From the NCBI GenBank assembly GCA_902779075.1, contig CACZAK010000281.1, positions 1-5,196 of the forward strand: 5,196 bases of DNA. The letters run 5' to 3'. Both the position numbers and the translations under genes were made by a program. Of the stretch, positions 1 to 5,196 are shown one piece after another. This DNA is from an uncultured bacterium (GTDB lineage Bacteria > Verrucomicrobiota > Kiritimatiellia > RFP12 > UBA1067). The notes beneath the pieces are model-generated. The model was not told the DNA's origin. It saw only the letters and a list, made by a program, of their open reading frames with translations, and made no database searches. How positions within the stretch are numbered: the first letter of the stretch is position 1; each line of letters starts with the position of its first letter.

Positions 1-1
1 C

Positions 2-415
2 TACACGGGCGAGAGCGCCTCAGGGGTGAAAGTCGCCATAGAGGTGACGGGTGTTGGCGCAGGTCTCAATTCAGTTCTCGACGTGATGGCGCCGATGGGC
101 CGTGTCGCGCTACTCGGCTGTACGCGTAATTCAGACTTCTCGGTCGACTATTACCACAAAGTCCACGGGCGCGGCGTTGCGCTTTACGGTGCGCATACCT
201 GGGCGCGTCCGTCGGGCGAATCTTCGCCGGGCCTCTTCACGCACCGCGACGACGCGCAGGCCTTCCTCAGGCTGCTCTCGCTCGGGCGTCTCTCCGTCGA
301 TGGCTACGTTGCCGATGTCCGCTCGCCCGCCGACTGCGGCGAGGTCTATGCGCGCCTTGCCAAGGGCGGGGCATTTCCGGTCACCCAGTTCGACTGGACG
401 GCAAATCTTGGCTAA
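2..415 (+). CDS. Zinc-type medium-chain dehydrogenase, C-terminal part (5' end outside window)
   Basis: The frame is open from the left edge to a TAA at 413-415 and gives 137 residues. A GTG at 26 is in frame, but similarity to the family begins before it, so the true start lies upstream. The visible part matches the C-terminal half of medium-chain (alcohol/sorbitol/threonine-type) dehydrogenases. The segment AIEVTGVGAGLNSVLD is followed by APMGRVALLGCTRNSDF, the Rossmann-fold strand and loop after the nucleotide-binding site. Next come DYYHKVHGRGV, GAHTWARP and the closing helix region, ending in FDW. The catalytic zinc ligands and the GxGxxG motif would lie upstream and cannot be checked. 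Family members use NAD(P) to oxidise alcohols, polyols or sugar derivatives in the cytoplasm; the substrate here is unknown. The next gene begins 29 bases later, so it is probably co-transcribed with the exported proteins. Confidence 0.88.
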   Translation, partial: YTGESASGVKVAIEVTGVGAGLNSVLDVMAPMGRVALLGCTRNSDFSVDYYHKVHGRGVALYGAHTWARPSGESSPGLFTHRDDAQAFLRLLSLGRLSVDGYVADVRSPADCGEVYARLAKGGAFPVTQFDWTANLG

Positions 416-430
416 AACCATAAGAAACGA

Positions 431-436
431 GAAAGG
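431..436 (+). promoter_or_regulatory. Ribosome binding site of the beta-helix gene
   Basis: GAAAGG ends 8 bases before the ATG at 445. This supports that start and leaves only 29 bases after the dehydrogenase stop, too little to hold an obvious promoter plus terminator. Confidence 0.6.
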
Positions 437-444
437 TCAAATCC

Positions 445-1638
445 ATGAAAGCGGGAAGGATCAACAATTGGTTCGCGAGGGCGGCGGCACTTGCGTTTGC
501 GGGAGGTTTTGCCGCCGCTTGCCACGCCGCCGGCGCAATCGGAATATGGGACGCGAATCTCGCGGACTTCCCTCGGCTGGCAGGGGAGTCGGACGATTCG
601 CCGCGCTTCATGCGGGCTGTCGCGGCCGCGCCGAACGGCGTGCTGTGCGTCCCCAAGGGCGAGTATGACATCGCCTCGATGGTCTACATCACGAACCGCT
701 GCTCGCTGTCGATGCATCCGGCGGCGCATCTCGTGGCGCGGGCGAAGATGAAATATGTCGTGTTCTGGGATGGCGCGGCGGATTATCATGCGCCCTGCGT
801 TTTCAATCCCGACGGCTCGGTCTATGACAATCCCAACCTGTTCATCAAGGGCGGCGACATCGACGGCAACGGCCTCGCCAGCTGCCTTGCCCTCGCCAAC
901 GCCCACCATTTCACGCTGGCGGACATCACTCTGCACAACGGTCTCGTCACTGGGCTTTGCGTAACGCGTGAAAACGGCGGACACCTCTACGAACTGATCG
1001 CCAACAACGTCTATTGCAAATGCACGATGAGCGGTCTCGCCGGAAACACCGGAATCGACTGCCAGGTTGCCGACAGCCATTTCACGGACTGCATCGTGGT
1101 GGATTACACGAAGGGGATCCGTTCCGGAGGGTGGGCGAACCGCTTTACGCGTTGCCACGTCTGGGGCGGCGCGCTTCCGCCGAAGGGTGTGGGGATCAAG
1201 ACGTGGTCGGATGCCTACGCCCTGCGCAAGAAGATGGAAGCGGCGAAGAAGTGGACGGTGGAAGACCAACGCGCCCATCTTGCGCTGGGCGTTCCCGAAA
1301 TGCTCTCGGGCTCGATCGCGTTCGAGTGCATCGGCGGCGTGAACGTGTTCGACGGCTGCTATGCGGACACGGCGGAGATCGGCTATGACGTTCACAACGG
1401 CGCCGTCATCGTCAACAGCGGGTTCTTCAACAACCCTCGCATGAACCTCCGCAAATCGACTGCGATCGTCCATCGCGGCGGCGGCCTGCGCATTGCATTC
1501 TGCGATTTCCGCGGGGCGGCTGGATGCGAAAAGCTCTATGAGGGCGAGGGCAAGAACGTGGAGTGGATTGCCAGCTGCGCGTCCGGCGGCGACAACATGG
1601 CGGAGGACGCAAGACGTTTTCAATCCTCAAAGGAGTAG
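445..1638 (+). CDS. Exported right-handed beta-helix protein (pectate-lyase superfamily, GH28-related)
   Basis: This complete gene encodes 397 residues. Residues 1-28 form a signal peptide with basic residues (K2, R5, R12), an Ala/Phe-rich core and a likely cut after ACHA. AAAC at 23-26 is a weak lipobox, so a lipoprotein is possible but less likely. The region at 47-98 has the layout typical of pectate-lyase-superfamily N-termini: SDDSPRFMRAVA, then a hydrophobic strand into PKGEYDI, then LSMHPAAHLVA. Strand-turn repeats follow: FIKGGDIDGNG (133-143), FTLADITLHNG (156-166), YELIANNVYCKCTM (182-195), HFTDCIVVDYTKGIRSGG (212-229) and RFTRCHVWGG (233-242). A charged, probably helical insert at about 255-285 interrupts the helix. 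The classic GH28 motifs (NTDG, GHG, RIK) are not clear; only NTGID at 201-205 is similar. The mature chain has 15 cysteines. Family members bind, cut or isomerise polysaccharides. Fold is confident; activity is inference. Confidence 0.85.
   Translation: MKAGRINNWFARAAALAFAGGFAAACHAAGAIGIWDANLADFPRLAGESDDSPRFMRAVAAAPNGVLCVPKGEYDIASMVYITNRCSLSMHPAAHLVARAKMKYVVFWDGAADYHAPCVFNPDGSVYDNPNLFIKGGDIDGNGLASCLALANAHHFTLADITLHNGLVTGLCVTRENGGHLYELIANNVYCKCTMSGLAGNTGIDCQVADSHFTDCIVVDYTKGIRSGGWANRFTRCHVWGGALPPKGVGIKTWSDAYALRKKMEAAKKWTVEDQRAHLALGVPEMLSGSIAFECIGGVNVFDGCYADTAEIGYDVHNGAVIVNSGFFNNPRMNLRKSTAIVHRGGGLRIAFCDFRGAAGCEKLYEGEGKNVEWIASCASGGDNMAEDARRFQSSKE
1629..1635 (+). promoter_or_regulatory. Ribosome binding site inside the end of the beta-helix gene
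   Basis: AAAGGAG forms part of the last sense codons of the beta-helix gene, directly before its TAG stop at 1636-1638. It sits 9 bases before the ATG at 1645. A ribosome ending the upstream gene would stop on this site, which suggests translational coupling. Confidence 0.7.
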
Positions 1639-1644
1639 ACTCAG

Positions 1645-1662
1645 ATGAAAAAACTCATGACA
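1645..1662 (+). repeat. Direct repeat, copy 1 (shared leader)
   Basis: The 18 bases ATGAAAAAACTCATGACA, encoding MKKLMT, are identical to those at 1927-1944. Similarity beyond this point is present but broken, consistent with related signal peptides in two paralogous exported proteins. Confidence 0.85.
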
Positions 1663-1893
1663 TGCGGCACGGTCCTGGCGTTCGCCCTCGCGGCGAAAGC
1701 GGAAATCACGTTCGATCCGGATTGCGTTCTCTATTACGATTTCGAGACGCTGGACAGCGAGGGGAAGATTGTCAACCTCGTGAAACCCGGAACGATGGAC
1801 GGAACGGTCGTCACCAAAACCTTGACCCCGGAGTTGGCGGAGGATTCACCGGCGCGGCTGCGCCAGTCGATGAAGGCCGCCGACTTTTCATAA
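1645..1893 (+). CDS. Short exported LamG-like protein, probably a truncated remnant
   Basis: This frame encodes 82 residues from an ATG with a strong ribosome binding site, 6 bases after the beta-helix stop. Residues 1-19 are a clear signal peptide (MKKLM, hydrophobic core, cut after AKA). Residues 22-54 read like the opening of a concanavalin/LamG jelly-roll protein: FDPDCVLYYDFETLDSEG, then IVNLVKPGTMDGTVV. A LamG domain usually needs roughly 150-200 residues, but this one stops at TAA 1891-1893 after a polar tail. Only 33 bases remain before the next start, so the missing strands are not present in another frame. Either the 3' part was deleted, leaving a fragment that can still be translated and exported, or it is a genuine small secreted protein. 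I favour a decayed paralogue. Its signal peptide matches that of the following gene at 13 of the first 20 residues. Confidence 0.62.
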   Translation: MKKLMTCGTVLAFALAAKAEITFDPDCVLYYDFETLDSEGKIVNLVKPGTMDGTVVTKTLTPELAEDSPARLRQSMKAADFS

Positions 1894-1911
1894 GAACGCG
1901 AAACGATTAAG

Positions 1912-1918
1912 AAGGAGG
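1912..1918 (+). promoter_or_regulatory. Strong ribosome binding site of the large LamG protein
   Basis: AAGGAGG, a near-perfect Shine-Dalgarno core, ends 8 bases before the ATG at 1927. It lies in the 33-base gap after the short LamG-like gene, which is A-rich around the start. This is the best site in the window and suggests high translation of the large protein. Confidence 0.8.
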
Positions 1919-1926
1919 AAACAAAA

Positions 1927-1944
1927 ATGAAAAAACTCATGACA
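1927..1944 (+). repeat. Direct repeat, copy 2 (shared leader)
   Basis: This is the second copy of the 18-base leader found at 1645-1662, 282 bases downstream. It is the start of the large LamG protein's signal peptide. Confidence 0.85.
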
Positions 1945-4900
1945 GTTGGATCCGTCCTTGCGCTTGCCATGACGGTAGCGGCGGAAACAAAGACGTTCAA
2001 CGGCTCGACGAGCCTTGACCTTGCGGACGCTGGAGCGGCCTCCGCCGACTATATCACCATCAGCGGTTCGGCGCAGTACGGAACTGTCACGAACGCCGCA
2101 CCGCTCGCAGTGGCCGGAGTCAACATATACCCGAATAGCACCTACGAACTCGTTGACGGGACGAGCCTTACGCTTTCGCAGGGGCTGGTTATCAACGGTT
2201 CCTCGCCGCTTTATCCTGCACTATTCAAGCAGTCCGGCGGCACATTCTCGGCGGGAAGCAGCAAGAACATCTTTGTCGCTGCCACTTCGGACAACGGGCA
2301 GCAAGGCAACGAGAGCGGCTATGCCGAGTACCTTTTTGCCGGCGGCAGCGCGACGTTGAATGCGCTCTATGTCGCAAGTGGAATCTCGAAGAACACGGGA
2401 AAATATCCATCGCCCGGAGTGTTCACTCAGACGGGAGGAACCTTCACTGCGCCGACACTCGGATTCGGGTCGAAGACGCAATGGAATGCCGACGGCAACT
2501 ACCAGACAAACGCCCACGCCTTTGTGCGACTTGAGGGCGGGACGTTCAGCCTTGGCAACGGACGCATTGCGTCCTACCGCTGGAACTTGAACGAGTCCGG
2601 CGAAGACTTCGGCTTCAGCACCTACAAGATCCAGCTTGCCGGCGGAACGCTCGCGGATTCCGTCTCCAAGTCATGGACGAACGCCTACCAGATCGAAGTG
2701 TCCGAAGGCGTGGGTGCGTCGACTATAAACTGGGGCGAGAATCGTTTCGTGCAGGCCGCTCCGCTTTGGGGCGCGGGCACGCTCGTGAAGGCGGGCGGCG
2801 GCGAGATGGTGCTGACGGACGCGACGCGCTTTACGGGGACGCTCGACGTTGAGGCGGGTTCTGTGCGCGTTGCGGGCATCCCGACCGACATATACGATAC
2901 CGGTTGCACGATTTTCACTGGCGACAAGGCAGCGGCAGGGCTTGCCAATGGGGCTTCGATCTCGTCATGGGCTGATCAATCGGGCAGTATCGTTGCGCAG
3001 ATGCCGTCTGACGCGGGTCTCCTCACTGCGTCCGCGTGGACGAACGTCGTCCTGAATCCTAAAGTCGTGGCCAGCTCCTTCAACGGACATGCGGGCATCC
3101 GGTTTACGCGGAGCGGAACCGACGTGACGGGACTCTTGGTGCCGGCCGCGTCGAATCCACTCGCGGGAGCGACCAACTTCACGGCGGTCGTCGTGTTTAA
3201 GAAGACGACGGCTGGCACAGGCGGCACGTCTTCCGACTATGAATACAACTACAACGAGGGCATTCTCGGCAGTGGCATCGCCTACGGCTCGAACGGATTC
3301 GGTCTTTCCGTGAACAGCAGCAAATATCCCGTAGGCGGCAGGGCTTACAAAAACGGCAATGCCTCGGATGACAAAGACCTTTTCAACGCCGTCGCCGGCG
3401 GAAGCGGGGTTTGCGACGGCGCCGTCCACGTTTTGGCCTTTTCGGTGGACGGGGCGAAAGCTGTCATGAGCAGCGATGGAGTGACGGTGAGCAAAACGGC
3501 GACGGGCATGAAAGACGGCGGCTTCCCGTTCGCGGACAACCCTTTTGCCATCGGGCTTCATTCCGCCCTCGTTTGGAATTTCTTCGGCAAGGCCACGCCT
3601 GGATTTGCCTTCGACGGCGAGATTGCCGAAATTCGCCTCTACAAGAACCGTGCGCTTGGCGTCGGCGAGCTGAACGCCGTCTGCGCCGTGCTCGCGGAGA
3701 AATACGCTGGCACGAGCGCGGCGGAGCTTGCGATTGCGAGGACGGAATGCGCCGAGGCGGCTTTCACGGCGGCCGCAGCGCCGTCACTGCCCTCGGGCGC
3801 AATCGTGTTCGACGCGGACAGCGTTTCGGGGGATGACGGCGACACGGTGACGTCATGGACTTCGGAAGACAGCACCGTGACCGCCACGGTAGATGCAGGC
3901 AAGGGGTCTGCTGGTCCGACGCTCGTCCACGACGCCTTCGGCAACGCGGCGCTCCGCTTCGACGCCGACGACAAGGCGGCGCTCGGCATTGCGGCGGCGG
4001 ACTGTCCGATCACGGGTCAGAACGATGTCACGGTTGCCGTCGTGTTCCGCACCACTGCGGACGGCAACGCCTACACGAGAGACCAGGCAAACAACAACGT
4101 CCTCGAGGCGGCGGACGGCATCGTCTCGACGATGGACGGCGCATGGAATAACAGTCAGGACACGGCCATCACCTTCCACAAGGATGGAGTCGTTGGCGTT
4201 CTCGCCGGACAAAGGTCCAACGCCGCAGACTGCCTCTTGTCGGCAAAACCGATGCGCATGAACGATGGCGCCGCGCACATCGTCGTCTTTTCGGTTGACG
4301 GCACGAACGCGAAGATGCGACGTCTCGTGGACGGACACTTCCGCGAGGCGGCGACCACGTTGAGCGGCGCACGTTCGAGCCGCAACCTCAAGATCGGATC
4401 GCTTCGCGGCAATCTTGACGCGGGGTATTTCACAGGCGACATCGCGGCGGTCGTTCTCTGGACGCGGTCGCTCAACGCGGCTGAGATGTCCGATGTCCAG
4501 GAGTTTTATGCGAAGAAATTCCGCGTCAGACCCCTTGCTCGTAAGGCGTTTGCTTTTTCCGAAGTGGCTGATCGCGGCATCGGCGCGACAAACATCCACG
4601 TCGCCGCAGGCGCGACGTTCTCCGTCGGGCTTTCGTTCACTAGTCCATTCGCGCTGTCCGCAGGGCAAACCCTGTCCGGCGCCGGAGACTTCAATGGCTC
4701 CTACCGCTTCGGCGACGGCGCGGTGCTGGACCTTGGGAATGTAACAGTGGCGAATGTCGAGGACGTCCAGATCGCCGACGGCGCAATTGTGAAGATTCCG
4801 CTCTCCGCGTTGAGTGCGCCTGTTTCGATGGAAACTGCGTCGTCCGTATCCGGGACGGTGGCCATCGATATGTCCGCACTCGAAGGGCAGATGTCGAAAC

Positions 4901-5055
4901 GCTGGCAGGGCGTCATGTCGTTCGACCCCGCTGCGATCGACGAGGGTGTCGCTTTCGCCGTGACCGGTCTCAGGGGCGAACATGCCGTGAAGGTTGAAAA
5001 TGGAGTCGTGTATGTCGAAAGCGGTGCGCGTGGCCTTGCCATCATCGTCCGTTAG
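1927..5055 (+). CDS. Large exported modular protein: solenoid repeats, autotransporter-type repeat, two LamG-like domains
   Basis: This complete gene encodes 1042 residues, with a start fixed by the strong AAGGAGG site. Residues 1-19 are a signal peptide (MKKLM, hydrophobic core, cut after VAA). Residues 20-280 are Gly/Ser/Thr-rich beta structure with GG-turn repeats. Residues 284-315 match an autotransporter-associated beta-strand repeat (GTLVKAGGGEMVL, then FTGTLDVEAGSVRV). Two jelly-roll domains of LamG type follow at about 327-593 and 626-865, joined by an Ala-rich linker. Residues 866-1042 are beta-rich and end in GLAIIVR. That end has no terminal aromatic residue, is too short for a normal outer-membrane beta-barrel, and shows no LPXTG or PEP-CTERM signal, so how the protein is held at the surface is unknown. 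LamG domains usually bind carbohydrate or protein ligands; no catalytic motif is visible. A surface adhesin or glycan-binding role is inference. Large proteins of this build are common in Kiritimatiellota and Lentisphaerae. Confidence 0.9.
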   Translation: MKKLMTVGSVLALAMTVAAETKTFNGSTSLDLADAGAASADYITISGSAQYGTVTNAAPLAVAGVNIYPNSTYELVDGTSLTLSQGLVINGSSPLYPALFKQSGGTFSAGSSKNIFVAATSDNGQQGNESGYAEYLFAGGSATLNALYVASGISKNTGKYPSPGVFTQTGGTFTAPTLGFGSKTQWNADGNYQTNAHAFVRLEGGTFSLGNGRIASYRWNLNESGEDFGFSTYKIQLAGGTLADSVSKSWTNAYQIEVSEGVGASTINWGENRFVQAAPLWGAGTLVKAGGGEMVLTDATRFTGTLDVEAGSVRVAGIPTDIYDTGCTIFTGDKAAAGLANGASISSWADQSGSIVAQMPSDAGLLTASAWTNVVLNPKVVASSFNGHAGIRFTRSGTDVTGLLVPAASNPLAGATNFTAVVVFKKTTAGTGGTSSDYEYNYNEGILGSGIAYGSNGFGLSVNSSKYPVGGRAYKNGNASDDKDLFNAVAGGSGVCDGAVHVLAFSVDGAKAVMSSDGVTVSKTATGMKDGGFPFADNPFAIGLHSALVWNFFGKATPGFAFDGEIAEIRLYKNRALGVGELNAVCAVLAEKYAGTSAAELAIARTECAEAAFTAAAAPSLPSGAIVFDADSVSGDDGDTVTSWTSEDSTVTATVDAGKGSAGPTLVHDAFGNAALRFDADDKAALGIAAADCPITGQNDVTVAVVFRTTADGNAYTRDQANNNVLEAADGIVSTMDGAWNNSQDTAITFHKDGVVGVLAGQRSNAADCLLSAKPMRMNDGAAHIVVFSVDGTNAKMRRLVDGHFREAATTLSGARSSRNLKIGSLRGNLDAGYFTGDIAAVVLWTRSLNAAEMSDVQEFYAKKFRVRPLARKAFAFSEVADRGIGATNIHVAAGATFSVGLSFTSPFALSAGQTLSGAGDFNGSYRFGDGAVLDLGNVTVANVEDVQIADGAIVKIPLSALSAPVSMETASSVSGTVAIDMSALEGQMSKRWQGVMSFDPAAIDEGVAFAVTGLRGEHAVKVENGVVYVESGARGLAIIVR
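2224..2661 (+). repeat. Solenoid of about 34-residue protein repeats
   Basis: Five units carry a hydrophobic strand ending in a Gly-Gly turn followed by S/T and another strand: FKQSGGTFSAG (100-110), YLFAGGSATLN (135-145), FTQTGGTFTAP (166-176), VRLEGGTFSLG (200-210) and IQLAGGTLADS (235-245). The Gly pairs lie at residues 104, 139, 170, 204 and 239, a spacing of 35, 31, 34 and 35. The units are diverged at DNA level, so this is an old protein repeat. It most likely forms a beta-helix or stacked-strand stalk. Confidence 0.7.
2776..2871 (+). other. Autotransporter-associated beta-strand repeat (protein domain)
   Basis: Residues 284-315 of the large protein follow the usual pattern of this short motif: GTLVKAGGGEMVL, a short loop, then FTGTLDVEAGSVRV. 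Such units cap or continue beta-helical passenger domains. Only one clear copy is seen, at the join between the solenoid and the first LamG-like domain. Confidence 0.65.
2905..3705 (+). other. LamG/concanavalin-like domain 1 (protein domain)
   Basis: This covers about residues 327-593. It opens with CTIFTGD and SISSWADQSGS, has a central strand FTAVVVFKK (418-426), then GILGSG (445-450) and VHVLAFSVDG (500-509). It closes with FDGEIAEIRLYKNRAL (562-577) and a helix ending EKYA, the usual end of a LamG jelly roll where a short helix follows the last strand. A Tyr/Asn-rich loop (residues 438-443) may form part of a ligand face. Confidence 0.75.
3802..4521 (+). other. LamG/concanavalin-like domain 2 (protein domain)
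   Basis: This covers about residues 626-865. It repeats the plan of domain 1: IVFDADS and TVTSWTSEDST at the start, VTVAVVFRTT (701-710), HIVVFSVDG (784-792), then FTGDIAAVVLWTRSLN (835-850) and a closing helix ending YAKKF. The AFSVDG/VFSVDG and DGEIAE/TGDIAA matches show that the two domains are related, but they are well diverged, so the duplication is old. Confidence 0.75.
5002..5005 (+). promoter_or_regulatory. Ribosome binding site of the overlapping downstream gene
   Basis: GGAG lies 6 bases before the ATG at 5012, inside the last codons of the large LamG gene. It supports the overlapping start and coupling of translation to the upstream gene. Confidence 0.5.
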
Positions 5056-5196
5056 AAGCGTGGTTTCGGCGATTGCCTGTCTTTTGCTTGCGCCCGCCTT
5101 TTGCGCGGGCGTGGCGGACAGGCCGCCGCCGGTGCGCGGCATCGATTTCTATGCGCACGACCGCCTGCACGTCCCGCTGCCGCCGACGCGCAACCT
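5012..5196 (+). CDS. Partial exported protein of unknown family (3' end outside window)
   Basis: An ATG at 5012 opens a frame that stays open to the right edge (61 full codons plus two bases). It starts 44 bases before the stop of the large LamG gene, in the +1 frame relative to it. The start has GGAG 6 bases upstream. The first 35 or so residues form a good signal peptide: basic K3 and R6, a second Arg at 15, then the hydrophobic run VVSAIACLLLAPAFCAG, with a probable cut near CAG or AGVA. The mature part begins DRPPPVRGIDFYAHDRLHV and is Pro- and Arg-rich; I do not recognise it. PAFC is a poor lipobox because Phe precedes the Cys. If the signal peptide is real, at least four exported proteins are encoded in a row. 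Confidence 0.66.
   Translation, partial: MSKAVRVALPSSSVRSVVSAIACLLLAPAFCAGVADRPPPVRGIDFYAHDRLHVPLPPTRN

Noticed and set aside
201..415. Frames overlapping the dehydrogenase end and the start of the beta-helix gene
   Set aside because: Their translations are Arg/Ser-rich, without start signals or domain similarity, and conflict with the dehydrogenase frame, whose family pattern is clear to its FDW end.
412..1623. A 403-codon open frame on the minus strand covering the beta-helix gene
   Set aside because: It is antisense to a gene with a clear signal peptide, fold pattern and ribosome binding site. Its translation is Arg/Ala/His-rich without domain features, as expected for the reverse of high-GC coding sequence.
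1894..1926. Possible separate promoter for the large LamG gene in the 33-base gap
   Set aside because: The gap is taken up by the ribosome binding site and A-rich leader. No -35/-10 pair can be placed convincingly.
5091..5111. A 7-base GC-rich inverted repeat (CGCCCGC / GCGGGCG, 7-base loop)
   Set aside because: It resembles a terminator stem but lies in the signal-peptide coding part of the last gene and has no following T-run. Codon composition explains it.
3853..5142. A 429-codon open frame on the minus strand under the second LamG domain and C-terminus
   Set aside because: Its Arg- and His-rich translation has no recognisable motif and it runs against a well-supported gene; GC-rich codons rarely give antisense stops.

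Overview
The window is about 5.2 kb of GC-rich bacterial DNA, almost all of it coding and all on the + strand. It holds five open reading frames: a partial one at the left edge, three complete ones, and a partial one at the right edge. Gaps are 29, 6 and 33 bases, and the last pair overlap by 44 bases. Each start inside the window has a purine-rich Shine-Dalgarno site, and I see no terminator or promoter between genes, so one polycistronic unit is likely. The organism is probably an anaerobic member of the PVC group (Kiritimatiellota, Lentisphaerae or a related Verrucomicrobiota lineage). This is inferred from the mix of exported LamG-domain proteins, autotransporter-type beta-strand repeats, a pectin-lyase-fold protein and a zinc-type dehydrogenase. 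There is no marker gene to prove it.

Layout: (1) positions 2-415, the C-terminal 137 residues of a medium-chain zinc-type alcohol/polyol dehydrogenase-like protein; (2) 445-1638, an exported right-handed beta-helix protein of the pectate-lyase superfamily; (3) 1645-1893, an 82-residue exported protein that starts like a LamG protein and stops after the first strands, probably a truncated remnant; (4) 1927-5055, a 1042-residue exported modular protein with a solenoid of about 34-residue repeats, one autotransporter-associated beta-strand repeat, two tandem LamG-like domains and a beta-rich C-terminal region; (5) 5012-5196, the start of another exported protein of unknown family, overlapping gene 4 out of frame.

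How they may work together (inference): four consecutive genes encode predicted exported proteins next to a cytoplasmic dehydrogenase. The beta-helix and LamG folds commonly bind or act on polysaccharides, so a role in glycan capture and breakdown at the cell surface is reasonable, with the dehydrogenase handling a released sugar or polyol. No substrate can be read from the sequence. I see no RNA genes, CRISPR array, insertion sequence or attachment site. The most interesting points are the truncated LamG gene sharing an 18-base leader with the gene after it, the regular solenoid in the large protein, and the overlapping start at the right edge.
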